A stretch of 60,444 bases of DNA, taken from Clostridiales bacterium. Lineage in GTDB: Bacteria > Bacillota > Clostridia > Oscillospirales > Oscillospiraceae. Where the stretch lies: assembly GCA_012523085.1 (NCBI GenBank), contig JAAYJC010000009.1, forward strand, positions 1 to 60,444, given 5' to 3'. The position numbers and the translations under genes were made by a program. Positions within the stretch are counted from its first letter, which is position 1, and the number at the start of each line of letters is the position of its first letter. Below the pieces are notes generated by a model. It was not told the DNA's origin. It was given only the letters and a program-made list of their open reading frames with translations, and made no database searches. Positions 19,021 to 27,787 of this stretch are shown piece after piece.

Positions 19021-19494
19021 CTAGCGTTTATTCGTGATACCCGTAATTTTAAATCGCATCGTGCCCGCCAGTACATCAAAAGTAACCACATCGTCTTCTT
19101 TGTGTCCCATCAGCGCACTCCCAAACGGCGAATCCTCGGATATCATACCTTTCATCGGATCGGCTTCCTGAGATCCGACAATTTTATACTCTTCTTCGAT
19201 GTCTGTGGCAAGATCAATGACTGTAACCGTCGAGCCAAGTACAACCTTGCCGTCAACATGCGTAATTTTAATCACTTCGGCATTCTCTATCAGATTTTTT
19301 ATTTCCGCAATTTTCGAATATAACCTTCCCTGCTCGGTTTTCGCCTCGTCATATTCGCTGTTTTCAGACAGGTCTCCAAACGAACGGGCTTCTTTGATAA
19401 GTTCTGCGACTTCTTTTTCTCGAACGGTTTGCAGATACTTTAATTCTTCCTTCAACTCAGCCAGTCGTTCTTCACTCAGTTTATACTTAACCAA
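19021..19494 (-). CDS. greA: Transcription elongation factor GreA
   Basis: 157 residues from a TTG at 19494, chosen because AGAGG lies 8 nt upstream of it; a GTG at 19503 overlaps that site. The N-terminal coiled coil that reaches into the polymerase channel includes LKYLQTVREKEVAELIKEAR and the acidic tip GDLSENSEYDEAK. The C-terminal FKBP-like half contains SPFGSALMGHKEDD. GreA rescues backtracked RNA polymerase by stimulating transcript cleavage. It is the first gene behind a perfect sigma-A promoter. Confidence 0.95.
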   Translation of the reverse strand: MVKYKLSEERLAELKEELKYLQTVREKEVAELIKEARSFGDLSENSEYDEAKTEQGRLYSKIAEIKNLIENAEVIKITHVDGKVVLGSTVTVIDLATDIEEEYKIVGSQEADPMKGMISEDSPFGSALMGHKEDDVVTFDVLAGTMRFKITGITNKR

Positions 19495-19657
19495 AATATA
19501 CACCTCTCTTGCCTGTTACAGAGCTGCGGCATTACTGAACCGCCGACACCGCTCTTTTCCGCCGGCAGCCGACAAAAAACCATGCCGCCGATTTAAAACG
19601 TACGTGCGTTGTCGATTTTATCTGTTCTTTCGCTGTAGCAGCCCAACATTTTTAGTA

Positions 19658-19686
19658 ATTATAGTGATTTTTCCTTGTTCTGTCAA
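19658..19686 (-). promoter_or_regulatory. Perfect-consensus sigma-A promoter for greA-lysS
   Basis: Minus-strand TTGACA (19681-19686), exactly 17 nt of spacer, then TATAAT (19658-19663). This is a full match to the sigma-A consensus. The start point near 19651 would give a leader of about 157 nt. Confidence 0.85.
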
Positions 19687-19779
19687 GGAGAAACCTGTGA
19701 TATATTATATTATTAAACTTGTTCCATAGAACAGACTGTTCTTTTTGCATTTAAAACAAAACTCGGCTTACATATACTC

Positions 19780-19815
19780 GCTCAGCGCACTTCCTTCGGT
19801 ACCGGTGCGCTGAGC
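19780..19815 (-). terminator. Hairpin terminator after the ftsE-ftsX-M23-S41 unit
   Basis: An 11-bp perfect stem (GCTCAGCGCAC with GTGCGCTGAGC, loop 14) starts 15 nt after the S41 protease stop. Downstream on the minus strand the T-rich stretch TTTTGTTTT comes only after about 17 nt, so termination may be imperfect. Confidence 0.6.
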
Positions 19816-19830
19816 TTAATTCAAGCGGTA

Positions 19831-21027
19831 TCAGTTTTGTTTTCTAATATCGTCTATTGCTGACATAAGCTGGTCGTCGTCTTTATCCTGCAGCCTTCCA
19901 TAATAAAGATCCGTCAGCTGCTCATCGGTCAACAACACCTCGATGTCCGGTGCTATTCCGATGTCTTTGAGGCTTGCGCCCTTCGGTGTAAAATATTCAC
20001 TGCTCGAAATATGAATCGCACTTCCGTCGCTGAGCTTTACAGTAATTTGTGCATATCCCTTGCCGGTTGTCTTTTCCCCGATGATCGTTGCCCAGTTGTA
20101 TTCCTGCAGAGCCGCCGCAAAGAACTCGGCTGCACTGTATGAATCCTTGTTGATAAGAACGGCCATCGGAACCCTCAGACAGTTCGCATCGGAGGTTTCC
20201 GAAACCACCGGTTTGCCCTTTTCATGCGACATAAATATCGTGCCCTCGGGCAGAAGGTAATCAAGGATCTTGAGCAGTTCACTCAGCTGTCCCCCGGGAT
20301 TGAACCTCACATCGAAAATAAGGCCCTTTGCACCTTTTCCCAACAGCTCATCTGCTGCCGCTATGAGCTGTTCGGCGGATTTCTGATCAAAGTTTTTTAT
20401 CGTGATCAAGCCGATATTATCCTCAACCATTTTAGAGCTTACCGGATCGATCTCGATGAGACCGGGGATGAGCGTAAAAACAGACGATACGCCTTCTTTA
20501 TCCGTAACGGTCAAAACCAGCTTTCCCGCCGAAATATGTTCGCTCATCAGTTCAGATGCGTCCCGAAATGCCATCTGTGTGATGTCGGTATCTCCGACAT
20601 GCGTGATCACGCTTTCGGGCATAATGCCTGCATGAAAAGCGGGGCCGTTTTTATTGACCGAATTGATGATGATTCCGTCAATACCATCTTTTTTCTCGAT
20701 AACGATACCGACGCCGGCATACTGATTTCTGATGTTCATCATATACTCGGCATATTCGTCCGATGTTATATAATAAGACCACCTGTCCTCAAGGCTATTA
20801 ACCATCCCGCTGATAGCGCCGTCTACGATCTCCTCAGTATCTATATCGCCGATAAAACGTTCATCGATGATATTGATCGCCTCGTCCAGCTTACTGAGAT
20901 TGTTTGTTGTTGAGCTGCGCAAGGCAACCCAGTTTCCGCTGAACCCCATATAACTCAGTGTAAATGTTCCGAGAATAGCTGCGATCAGCAAAAAGATGAC
21001 GACTGACAAATCCAGTTTAATCTTCAC
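19831..21027 (-). CDS. S41-family C-terminal processing serine protease (CtpA-like)
   Basis: 398 residues. One N-terminal membrane anchor (about 9-29) is followed by a PDZ domain (YAGVGIVIEKKDGIDG to VGDTDI) and the S41 catalytic domain. The likely catalytic serine is in KDSYSAAEFFAAAL and the lysine in IGEKTTGKGYAQ. These proteases trim or degrade extracytoplasmic proteins from the C-terminus; relatives control cell-wall hydrolases or sporulation signalling. It directly follows the M23 hydrolase in the ftsE-ftsX unit, so a role in limiting that hydrolase is plausible but inferred. Confidence 0.93.
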   Translation of the reverse strand: MKIKLDLSVVIFLLIAAILGTFTLSYMGFSGNWVALRSSTTNNLSKLDEAINIIDERFIGDIDTEEIVDGAISGMVNSLEDRWSYYITSDEYAEYMMNIRNQYAGVGIVIEKKDGIDGIIINSVNKNGPAFHAGIMPESVITHVGDTDITQMAFRDASELMSEHISAGKLVLTVTDKEGVSSVFTLIPGLIEIDPVSSKMVEDNIGLITIKNFDQKSAEQLIAAADELLGKGAKGLIFDVRFNPGGQLSELLKILDYLLPEGTIFMSHEKGKPVVSETSDANCLRVPMAVLINKDSYSAAEFFAAALQEYNWATIIGEKTTGKGYAQITVKLSDGSAIHISSSEYFTPKGASLKDIGIAPDIEVLLTDEQLTDLYYGRLQDKDDDQLMSAIDDIRKQN

Positions 21028-21064
21028 GTTGTATCCATTCCCTGCCGTTTTAGGTAAGCCCGCA

Positions 21065-22309
21065 TCAGGCGTTCGGACTTACCTCATAGTTGCTATAGTA
21101 ATTCAAAGGATTGACCCTTTTACCTGCTTCGTAAACCTCATAATGAATATGAGGCCCCGTTGACATGCCCGTAGAACCGACAAGGCCGATCGTTTCACCC
21201 TGAGAAACCTCGTCACCGACGGAAGAATACCGCTGGGACATATGCGCATACAAAGTATATCTGCCTCCCCCGTGCATGATCATAATATAGTTGCCGTAGG
21301 AGGAACTGTACTCCGAGGTAACAACAACGCCTGAATCCGCCGCCAAAATGTCCGTTCCGTATGATGCGCCGATATCAACGCCGTTATGCGATTTATAGTA
21401 ACCTAAAACTGGATGCAAACGCTGGCCGAATAGTGATGTTATGTATCTGCTGTCATAAGATGGCCAAACATATGTCCCCGTCGATACGATGCTACCGGAA
21501 CTGCTTTGCGCTGCCGCCTTCTCAGCGGCGATTCGCTCAAGCTCCTTAATCGTTTCATCGATTTTCAGACTCAGTTCGCCTTCCAGAATCTCGTTTTCCT
21601 CAAAAACTCTTTCAAAAGCATCCCGATTGCTTTGAAGCTCAATCATCATCTCGTCCGCTTTCATGATCTGAGCCGCCAGCTCGTCTTGCATCTTTTCCTG
21701 AGCAGTCATGTAATCTGTCAATTCATCTTTTGAGGTTTCAAGCTCAAGCCGGCTTTTCAAAGTCGCTGCCTGTGCTTTTTCAAGATCCTCGACGACTTTT
21801 TCATCATATCTTATTATCTCTCCGATAAAGTCCAGCCTGCATAACAGATCCGTGTAATCTCTTGCGCCGAACAAAACGGAGTAATAGGATATCGTCCCGT
21901 TTTCCTCCATAGCTCTTACACGAATCGCAAACTTTGCATACTGCTCGTCTTCTTCCTGCAAAGCTTTTTCCAATTCAGCCTGTTTTTCTTCTATCTGCGA
22001 TTCGACATAAAGGATTTGCCCGGAAATATTCTCGATTTCTTCCCTTGTCGTGTTAATTTGCTCGTCCAAGAGCTGCTTCTTAGCCAAGACTGCGTTTTGT
22101 TCGTTTTCAATGGCCTTCAGCTGGTTTTCAATGTTTGCCTGCTTTTGCTGAAGCTCTGCCTGCTGCCGCTTTAAATCATCGAGATCGCTTTGCGAAACGG
22201 CCGCTGCCGAAACGGCAGAAATAATCGTAATCAGAATCGGGACAAGCAGCAGCAAAGCAAGTATCGCTGCCATGATCGCAACCATTCTTCTTCTTTTTTT
22301 CATCGCCAT
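21065..22309 (-). CDS. Membrane-anchored coiled-coil M23 peptidoglycan hydrolase (EnvC/PcsB-like)
   Basis: 414 residues. A basic start and membrane segment (about 8-35) are followed by a long coiled coil (about 38-275, rich in Q, E and K heptads) and a C-terminal M23 (LytM) domain. Zinc-site motifs are HNGVDIG, YAHMSQ and GPHIHYEV, all present, so it should be an active endopeptidase. The coiled coil is the part that FtsEX-controlled hydrolases use to contact FtsX, and ftsE and ftsX lie directly upstream. It probably splits septal peptidoglycan when activated by FtsEX. Confidence 0.93.
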   Translation of the reverse strand: MAMKKRRRMVAIMAAILALLLLVPILITIISAVSAAAVSQSDLDDLKRQQAELQQKQANIENQLKAIENEQNAVLAKKQLLDEQINTTREEIENISGQILYVESQIEEKQAELEKALQEEDEQYAKFAIRVRAMEENGTISYYSVLFGARDYTDLLCRLDFIGEIIRYDEKVVEDLEKAQAATLKSRLELETSKDELTDYMTAQEKMQDELAAQIMKADEMMIELQSNRDAFERVFEENEILEGELSLKIDETIKELERIAAEKAAAQSSSGSIVSTGTYVWPSYDSRYITSLFGQRLHPVLGYYKSHNGVDIGASYGTDILAADSGVVVTSEYSSSYGNYIMIMHGGGRYTLYAHMSQRYSSVGDEVSQGETIGLVGSTGMSTGPHIHYEVYEAGKRVNPLNYYSNYEVSPNA

Positions 22310-22410
22310 ATCTTTGATTTGTTATTATGTACGTTGACGGCTAACAAATCAAGCTCCTTTCCGGAATGATCAATGGGAACATCATAGATACCATAGACGG
22401 ATAAAAGCCG

Positions 22411-23298
22411 TCATACCTTCAGGTAATTTTTTATAGCGAAAAGACTCCCGCCTATTCCGACAAGCAGACCAATTCCCGCAAATACGATCAGCATCGGAAT
22501 GGCTATAACCTCGTATTTGAGAAATGTGATAAAGGATAATGCAACGGAACGGCTCATCCTGTCAACCGCGAAACTGTAAAGACCCCATTGAAGAAGATAG
22601 GCCAGAAGCGAACCCAGCACCCCCAGCATCATGCCTTCAAAAACAAAAGGCCACCGGATAAAGCTGTTGGTTGCACCGACCATCTTCATGATTGCAATCT
22701 CCTCACGTCGATTGAACGTTGTCAGCTTGACTGTGTTGGACATAATAAAAACCGATACGATCAGCAAAATAACGACCAGGCTGATCGATACGGCGCCAAC
22801 AATGTTCCTAACGGTTACGAAGCCTTTTGCTATTTCCAAATGCGCGTTGACGCCGGCGATCCCGTAAATGGCACGCAAATCGTCCCGCGTTTGTGCCATT
22901 TGCTCGATATCATGCAGTGTCATGACATATCTGTCACGCAATATGCTTGAACCGACATCCTCAAAAAGCTTAATATCCTTATATTGATCCAAAAAGGATT
23001 CATACGCTTCTTCGCGTGTAACGTATCTCACCGAAGCGACATTCGGAACGGCTTTTATATCGCTTTCCAAGGCCTGCGCCTGCTCCGGTGTCAGGCTTTC
23101 ATCCACAAAAGCAACCACTTGATTCTGCTTTTCCATGTTTCTTATGATGTATTCCATATTTACGGCCAGAAGCGAAAAGCTGCCCATAATGATCAGGCAT
23201 GCCATGATAATAAATATGGACGCAAACGACATGAAGCCATGTGTGAAGATGCTGCTTACACCCTCTTTGATGAAATATCCTATTCTATTCCTCTTCAT
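22411..23298 (-). CDS. ftsX: Cell division permease-like protein FtsX
   Basis: 295 residues with the FtsX layout: membrane segment 1 (about 21-46), a large external domain (about 50-165) and three more membrane segments toward the C-terminus. The sequence YFIKEGVSSIFTHGFMSFASI at the start and FNRREEIAIMKMVGATNSFIRWPFVFEG after the second segment are family features. With FtsE it forms the complex that gates peptidoglycan hydrolases at the septum. It overlaps ftsE by 14 nt. A 101-nt gap separates it from the M23 gene. Confidence 0.96.
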   Translation of the reverse strand: MKRNRIGYFIKEGVSSIFTHGFMSFASIFIIMACLIIMGSFSLLAVNMEYIIRNMEKQNQVVAFVDESLTPEQAQALESDIKAVPNVASVRYVTREEAYESFLDQYKDIKLFEDVGSSILRDRYVMTLHDIEQMAQTRDDLRAIYGIAGVNAHLEIAKGFVTVRNIVGAVSISLVVILLIVSVFIMSNTVKLTTFNRREEIAIMKMVGATNSFIRWPFVFEGMMLGVLGSLLAYLLQWGLYSFAVDRMSRSVALSFITFLKYEVIAIPMLIVFAGIGLLVGIGGSLFAIKNYLKV

Positions 23299-23974
23299 AT
23301 TTATAATATCCGCCCATTTTATCGCTTATGAGCCTTCCTCCATCGATTGCTATGACACGCTGGGAAAATCTGTCGACTAACTCTTTTTCATGGGTCACTA
23401 CAAGGACCGTGGTACCCAATTCATTGATTTTTTGGAGAAGCATCATGAGTTCAAGGCTTCTGGCCGGGTCAATGTTTCCGGTAGGTTCATCGGCAATGAT
23501 CATCTTCGGGTTATTGACAAGAGCTCTGGCTATTGCGACCCGCTGCTGTTCGCCGCCCGAAAGTTCGCTTGGCTTTCGTCTGGTTCTTGTATCAAGCCCG
23601 ACAAGATCGAGAACATAGGGAACCCGTTTTTTTATTTCTCGGTTAGATGCGCCAACTACACGCATGGCAAAAGCAACGTTTTCGTAGACCGACTTTTTGT
23701 CAATCAATCTGAAGTCCTGAAATATGACACCCAGCGTTCTTCGAAGTTTAGGCAGTTGGGATGGCTTGATCTTATTCAGATCAAATCCGTTTACCAGAAT
23801 GCTCCCTTCCGTACAGAATATTTCTCCTGTAATCAATTTCAGTATTGTTGACTTTCCGCTTCCTGACGGACCGACCAAAAACGCAAACTCTCCGTCTTCA
23901 ATACGTATATCGATACCCTTGACGGCCTTTGTACCGTTTTCATACGCCTTGTAAACGTTGGTCATGCTAATCAT
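23285..23974 (-). CDS. ftsE: Cell division ATP-binding protein FtsE
   Basis: 229 residues from the ATG at 23974 (MISMTNVYKAYENG), behind a GGAGG. The Walker A motif is VGPSGSGKST, the signature ELSGGEQQRVAIARAL and Walker B KMIIADEPTGNID, with the H loop VVTHEKELVD. FtsE binds ATP and drives the conformational change of FtsX. It is first in the ftsE-ftsX-M23-S41 unit; no clear promoter was found in the 149 nt before it. Confidence 0.96.
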   Translation of the reverse strand: MISMTNVYKAYENGTKAVKGIDIRIEDGEFAFLVGPSGSGKSTILKLITGEIFCTEGSILVNGFDLNKIKPSQLPKLRRTLGVIFQDFRLIDKKSVYENVAFAMRVVGASNREIKKRVPYVLDLVGLDTRTRRKPSELSGGEQQRVAIARALVNNPKMIIADEPTGNIDPARSLELMMLLQKINELGTTVLVVTHEKELVDRFSQRVIAIDGGRLISDKMGGYYKYEEE

Positions 23975-24123
23975 ATAAACTGTAACCCTCCATATCGCCG
24001 GAAACACTTCGATCGCTAAAAAGCCAGATTGCGCATATGTTATAAACCGGCGTCTTAAACTCCGGCGCGGACAAAGATGAATCGGATTTCATGATCCGCT
24101 TACAATTAGCCGGTAAATTCGAT

Positions 24124-25212
24124 TTAACGTGTAGACTGCGAAGCCAGATATTTTTTGACCATCAATGCGACCTTGAAAACAATGGCATGATCAAATTCTC
24201 TCAGGTCAAGACCGGTCAGTTTCTTAATCTTTTCAAGACGATAAACGAGTGTATTTCTGTGTACAAAAAGCTTTCTGGATGTCTCCGATACGTTCAGGTT
24301 GTTTTCAAAAAACTTATTTATCGTATATAGCGTTTCCTGATCCAGCGCATCGATCGGGCTTTTTTTGAATACCTCGGAAAGGAACATTTCGCACAGTGTA
24401 TTGGGCAATTGATAAATTATCCTGCCGATCCCAAGGTTATCATAATGAATGATCATTTTTTCGTTGTCAAATACTTTACCGACTTCAATGGCAACCTGCG
24501 CTTCTTTGTAACGTTCCGCCAGCTCCCTGATGTGCTTTGCTATGGAACCTACGCCAATAACAGTCTTTATGAACAGTTCGGAATTCAGGGTATCTTCAAT
24601 CTGCATGGCGTATTTTGTCAGATCACTGCTTTCCGAGTTGGGCGCGAGCTCCTTGATCAGAACAATATCTGTTTCGCTGATGCTGAAGACAAAGTCCTTT
24701 TGTTTATCCGGAAACAGACTCTGGACCACTTCAATGGCCGAGGGATCAATCTTATCAATCTGCCGGATAAGAAATACCCCTCTTGGTACCTGAACGCTGA
24801 CATGCAGTTCCTTAGCCCTGACATACAAATCGCCCAGCAGTGTATTGTCCGATATGGTATTCTTAATGAACAGCGCCTTGTCATACTTTTCTTCATAGCG
24901 CACCTTAGCCTCGCTGAATGCGATGGCAGCGAATACACATATGGTTCTTGCTTCGGCGTCTTCTCCCTCTACGAACACCGCATAATCAAAAAATGAATTC
25001 CAGCCCTCAAGAACCTTGAATGTTCGGCCCTCGCATACGACAATCTGTTCACCGGAATCGCTTATGGCCGCAGCGGCGCGTGTAAGGCGCGATCCCACCA
25101 TTGACAGCTCATTACAGGCAATAACGCCTCCGTCAGAATCAATTACTCCGATTACCTTATTCGTAGCCTCTTTCATCTGAATGATTACACTTTGAAATAT
25201 CCTCCCCGACAT
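24124..25212 (-). CDS. CdaR/PucR-type transcriptional regulator with C-terminal helix-turn-helix
   Basis: 362 residues from the ATG at 25212, preceded by a strong AGGAGG. The N-terminal half may sense a ligand (VIGVIDSDGGVIACNELSMVG). The C-terminus carries the PucR/CdaR helix-turn-helix, LNVSETSRKLFVHRNTLVYR, then LEKIKKLTGLDLRE. Such regulators respond to sugar acids, purines or other metabolites; the ligand here is unknown. It stands alone behind its own promoter, between ftsE and a sugar-type ABC ATPase. The latter is separated from it by a hairpin, so a link in sugar use is possible only by proximity. Confidence 0.88.
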   Translation of the reverse strand: MSGRIFQSVIIQMKEATNKVIGVIDSDGGVIACNELSMVGSRLTRAAAAISDSGEQIVVCEGRTFKVLEGWNSFFDYAVFVEGEDAEARTICVFAAIAFSEAKVRYEEKYDKALFIKNTISDNTLLGDLYVRAKELHVSVQVPRGVFLIRQIDKIDPSAIEVVQSLFPDKQKDFVFSISETDIVLIKELAPNSESSDLTKYAMQIEDTLNSELFIKTVIGVGSIAKHIRELAERYKEAQVAIEVGKVFDNEKMIIHYDNLGIGRIIYQLPNTLCEMFLSEVFKKSPIDALDQETLYTINKFFENNLNVSETSRKLFVHRNTLVYRLEKIKKLTGLDLREFDHAIVFKVALMVKKYLASQSTR

Positions 25213-25300
25213 GGCTTTCTCCTCCTGATAAATGTTGTTTGAATAAGCCTTTTGTTTATTTAAAAGAAATTGTGTTGACATAAAACATTTCTATTTAATC

Positions 25301-25329
25301 ATAATACTGTTTTTTGCCCTATTTTTCAA
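25301..25329 (-). promoter_or_regulatory. Sigma-A-type promoter for the CdaR/PucR-type gene
   Basis: Minus-strand TTGAAA (25324-25329), a 17-nt spacer, TATTAT (25301-25306). The leader would be about 80 nt, ending in the AGGAGG ribosome-binding site. Confidence 0.6.
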
Positions 25330-25467
25330 TAGATTATTTATAATATTTTGTAAACTTTTGTTTTATATTGCTCTTTAACAGTTTTGTAATACTATTATGC
25401 CCATGGAGGCGTCCGAGTACCGTGATCATTTAGACTTAATGATTAAAAGCACAATCGGAAAGAGCAA

Positions 25468-25493
25468 TGCCGCCGGGCATTCGTCCGGCGGCA
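25468..25493 (-). terminator. GC-rich hairpin behind the UgpC/MsmX-type gene
   Basis: A 9-bp perfect GC-rich stem (TGCCGCCGG with CCGGCGGCA, loop 8) lies about 90 nt after the ABC ATPase stop. Only TTGCTCTTT follows on the minus strand, so it is a probable but weak intrinsic terminator. Confidence 0.5.
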
Positions 25494-25585
25494 ATCACGA
25501 AATCATTAAGTTTCAGCATGAACCGTTTTAATAAGGCCAATTATTTCGGAGCTAATCCGTTTTTATATCTTATGCATTTCATATC

Positions 25586-26704
25586 TCAGTTTAAAATTGT
25601 CTTTTCCGTATCGTAATCAAACAGATGAATCTTTCTCGTATCAAAGCTGACCCTTATCCGGTCTCCCATTTTGCACGATGCGGTTCCTGTCGGTATAACC
25701 GCAGTCATTTGAATATCTCCGTCGGATAGATACAGGTTGGTTTCCGCGCCGAGCAGTTCGGTCATATCAACTTCCACATCCACTATGCGGTCCGGATACT
25801 GTGCAATATAGGCCTCTTCAGCATGAATATCATTCGGACGGATACCGAAAACGACCTTCTTACCCGCATATGCCAGTACCTCCGGTCTCCTGCCCTTATT
25901 TTCCGGCAATGCAATCTTGCTGTTTTCGCCGAAAGTAAGGTATGTAACACCGTTTTCATCGAGCAGTTCGCCTTCGCAAGTATTCATTTGCGGTGTTCCG
26001 ATAAAGGTTGCAACAAACAGATTGGCCGGATTTTCGTAAAGATGCTGCGGCGCCGCTATCTGCTGAATGAATCCGTCTTTCATGACAACAATACGTGTTC
26101 CCATCGTCATGGCCTCAGTCTGGTCATGCGTAACATAGATAAAAGTCGTCTCGAGCCTCAAATGCAGTTTCGCAAGCTCCGATCTCATTGCGGTACGAAG
26201 CTTGGCGTCAAGGTTTGAAAGCGGTTCGTCAAGCAAAAATACCTTAGGGTTACGTACAATGGCACGTCCAAGTGCAACACGCTGTCTCTGTCCGCCGGAT
26301 AGAGCGGCAGGTCTGCGATCAAGAAGGTGCTCAATTTCAAGAATCTGAGCGGCTTCATCAACACGGCGCTTGATCTCATCCTTTGGCATTTTCCTGATTT
26401 TGAGGCCGAAAGACATATTCTCAAAAACAGTCATATGCGGGTAAAGAGCATAGTTCTGGAACACCATTGCAATGTCTCTTTCTTTTGGCGGGACATCGTT
26501 GACGAGTCTGCCGTCTATATACAGTTCACCCTGAGTAATTTCTTCGAGACCAGCGATCATTCTGAGAGTCGTTGATTTTCCGCACCCGGATGGTCCGACC
26601 AGAATAATAAATTCTTTATCGTCTACATCCAGATTAAAATCGGAAACCGCCGTTACGCCGCCGGCGTATTTCTTATATAACCCCTTCATTGTTACACTAG
26701 ACAT
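25586..26704 (-). CDS. ugpC: Carbohydrate ABC transporter ATPase, UgpC/MsmX/MalK type, without a permease nearby
   Basis: 372 residues. The nucleotide-binding domain (about 1-235) has VGPSGCGKST (Walker A), the Q loop MVFQNYALYPHMTV, signature LSGGQRQRVALGRA and Walker B VFLLDEPLSNLD. The C-terminal third is the OB-fold regulatory domain typical of MalK, UgpC and MsmX. These ATPases power import of sugars or oligosaccharides. No permease or binding-protein gene lies beside it, which fits an MsmX-like ATPase serving several importers encoded elsewhere. That sharing is known for Bacillus and Streptococcus relatives and only inferred here. Confidence 0.93.
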   Translation of the reverse strand: MSSVTMKGLYKKYAGGVTAVSDFNLDVDDKEFIILVGPSGCGKSTTLRMIAGLEEITQGELYIDGRLVNDVPPKERDIAMVFQNYALYPHMTVFENMSFGLKIRKMPKDEIKRRVDEAAQILEIEHLLDRRPAALSGGQRQRVALGRAIVRNPKVFLLDEPLSNLDAKLRTAMRSELAKLHLRLETTFIYVTHDQTEAMTMGTRIVVMKDGFIQQIAAPQHLYENPANLFVATFIGTPQMNTCEGELLDENGVTYLTFGENSKIALPENKGRRPEVLAYAGKKVVFGIRPNDIHAEEAYIAQYPDRIVDVEVDMTELLGAETNLYLSDGDIQMTAVIPTGTASCKMGDRIRVSFDTRKIHLFDYDTEKTILN

Positions 26705-26759
26705 CTGAATACCTCCATAATGTTAATTTCCACAGCAATGATATCCCATAGCTTAAAAC

Positions 26760-26788
26760 ATAATACCACAGTTTAATTCTTCTGTATA
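26760..26788 (-). promoter_or_regulatory. Possible promoter for the UgpC/MsmX-type gene
   Basis: Minus-strand TATACA (26783-26788), a 17-nt spacer, TATTAT (26760-26765). The -35 matches 4 of 6 consensus bases. It lies 56 nt upstream of the ATG in an AT-rich stretch. Confidence 0.4.
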
Positions 26789-26848
26789 TTATCTGAACAC
26801 ACAAAGCTTATTTATTGTCTTTGTTTATTATGACCTTATAATGGCTTG

Positions 26849-27577
26849 TCACAAGGCAACATTGTCAAATACTGACAGGTATTCGTTTTCCGCCATTCTC
26901 CTGTATTTCCCCGGAAGCAGACTATCATCCAGATGAAGTCCGCCAATTGAAAGCCGCTTAAGATATCGTACCGGACAGCCTACGGCCGCCATCATTCGCT
27001 TGACTTGATGATATTGCCCTTCGGTGATTTTTAACAGCAACGTTGTTACAGCGCCTGAGGATAAAACCTCAAGTTCAGCGGGCAGAAACTGTGTCCCGTC
27101 TTTGAGGGCAAGACCTTCCCTGAACAGCGCAGCGGTCCCGTCTTTGATTTTACCGTCGGCTTCCACATAATATGTCTTCACAATGCCGTACTTCGGTGAT
27201 GTAATCTTGTGGCTGTAATCTCCGTCATTGGTTAAAATCAAAAGCCCTTCCGTATTCTTATCCAGTCTCCCAACCGGAAACAAGGAAAAGCGGGACATCT
27301 CCGGACCAAGTAAATCCATTACGGTAGGATCTTTTGCATCGGCAGCGGCGCTAATGTATCCGCTGGGTTTGTTTAGCATCAGATATATGTTCTTTTGATA
27401 TAAAATCCGTTTGCCATCCACCAGAATGTCATTTTGCTGCGTATCGAGTTTCATACTGCCAAGAGTTGCCGTTATGCCTCCGACGGTTACCCTTCCCTCC
27501 CGGATCATGGCCTTTGCTTCCCGTCTGGATGCGATACCCAGATCGGACAGAATCTTATCAAGCCGTAAAACGGGCAT
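26849..27577 (-). CDS. RsuA-family rRNA pseudouridine synthase
   Basis: 242 residues. The S4 RNA-binding domain comes first (LRLDKILSDLGIASRREAKAM). The catalytic domain has the aspartate in the GRLDKNTEGLLILTNDG motif and EGQYHQVKRMMAAVG near the end. The latter is closer to RsuA (16S rRNA pseudouridine 516) than to RluB, whose version is EGKNRQIRRM as in the second copy at 34.3 kb. It appears monocistronic, divergent from the DUF4830-type gene. Its upstream region contains a 16-bp tandem duplication. Confidence 0.92.
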   Translation of the reverse strand: MPVLRLDKILSDLGIASRREAKAMIREGRVTVGGITATLGSMKLDTQQNDILVDGKRILYQKNIYLMLNKPSGYISAAADAKDPTVMDLLGPEMSRFSLFPVGRLDKNTEGLLILTNDGDYSHKITSPKYGIVKTYYVEADGKIKDGTAALFREGLALKDGTQFLPAELEVLSSGAVTTLLLKITEGQYHQVKRMMAAVGCPVRYLKRLSIGGLHLDDSLLPGKYRRMAENEYLSVFDNVAL

Positions 27578-27589
27578 CTGCCTTCAATC

Positions 27590-27621
27590 CTTTCATGCGT
27601 ATGCTCTTTCATGCGTATGCT
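27590..27621. repeat. Perfect 16-bp tandem duplication upstream of the RsuA-type gene
   Basis: CTTTCATGCGTATGCT occurs twice head to tail with no mismatch (27590-27605 and 27606-27621). It lies 13 nt upstream of the minus-strand start codon and includes the AAAG part of its ribosome-binding region. Confidence 0.9.
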
Positions 27622-27787
27622 CTATTGGCGGTAAGTATAAAAAGACACCGGCATGCACATCGTTTGTGAAGAATAATCATGACAAGCTGCATGATTTGGG
27701 CGTATGCCGAATAGTATTCTTCAGGGACCGTATTGAAATGTAAATGAGGCACATTTACGTTTCGAAAAAAAACCGGAGGTGCATTTG

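Larger units (their letters stand above)
19495..19830. other. Intergenic region between S41 protease gene and greA
   Basis: This 336-bp gap holds the S41-gene terminator hairpin (19780-19815) on its left, the greA promoter (19658-19686) in the middle, and a greA leader of about 157 nt on the right. The leader has no riboswitch or T-box that I can recognise and no further gene. Confidence 0.7.
25213..25585. other. AT-rich intergenic region between ABC ATPase and regulator genes
   Basis: This 373-bp gap contains the regulator's promoter (25301-25329), a very AT-rich tract around 25310-25370, and a strong hairpin (25468-25493) behind the ABC ATPase gene. I see no further gene. Confidence 0.65.

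Noticed and set aside
19495..19658. T-box or riboswitch in the greA-lysS leader
   Set aside because: No T-box sequence, specifier stem or known riboswitch core is visible, and lysS is the second gene.
27590..27621. Tandem repeat as a tiny CRISPR array
   Set aside because: The two units adjoin without spacers, the unit is only 16 bp, and no cas gene is present.
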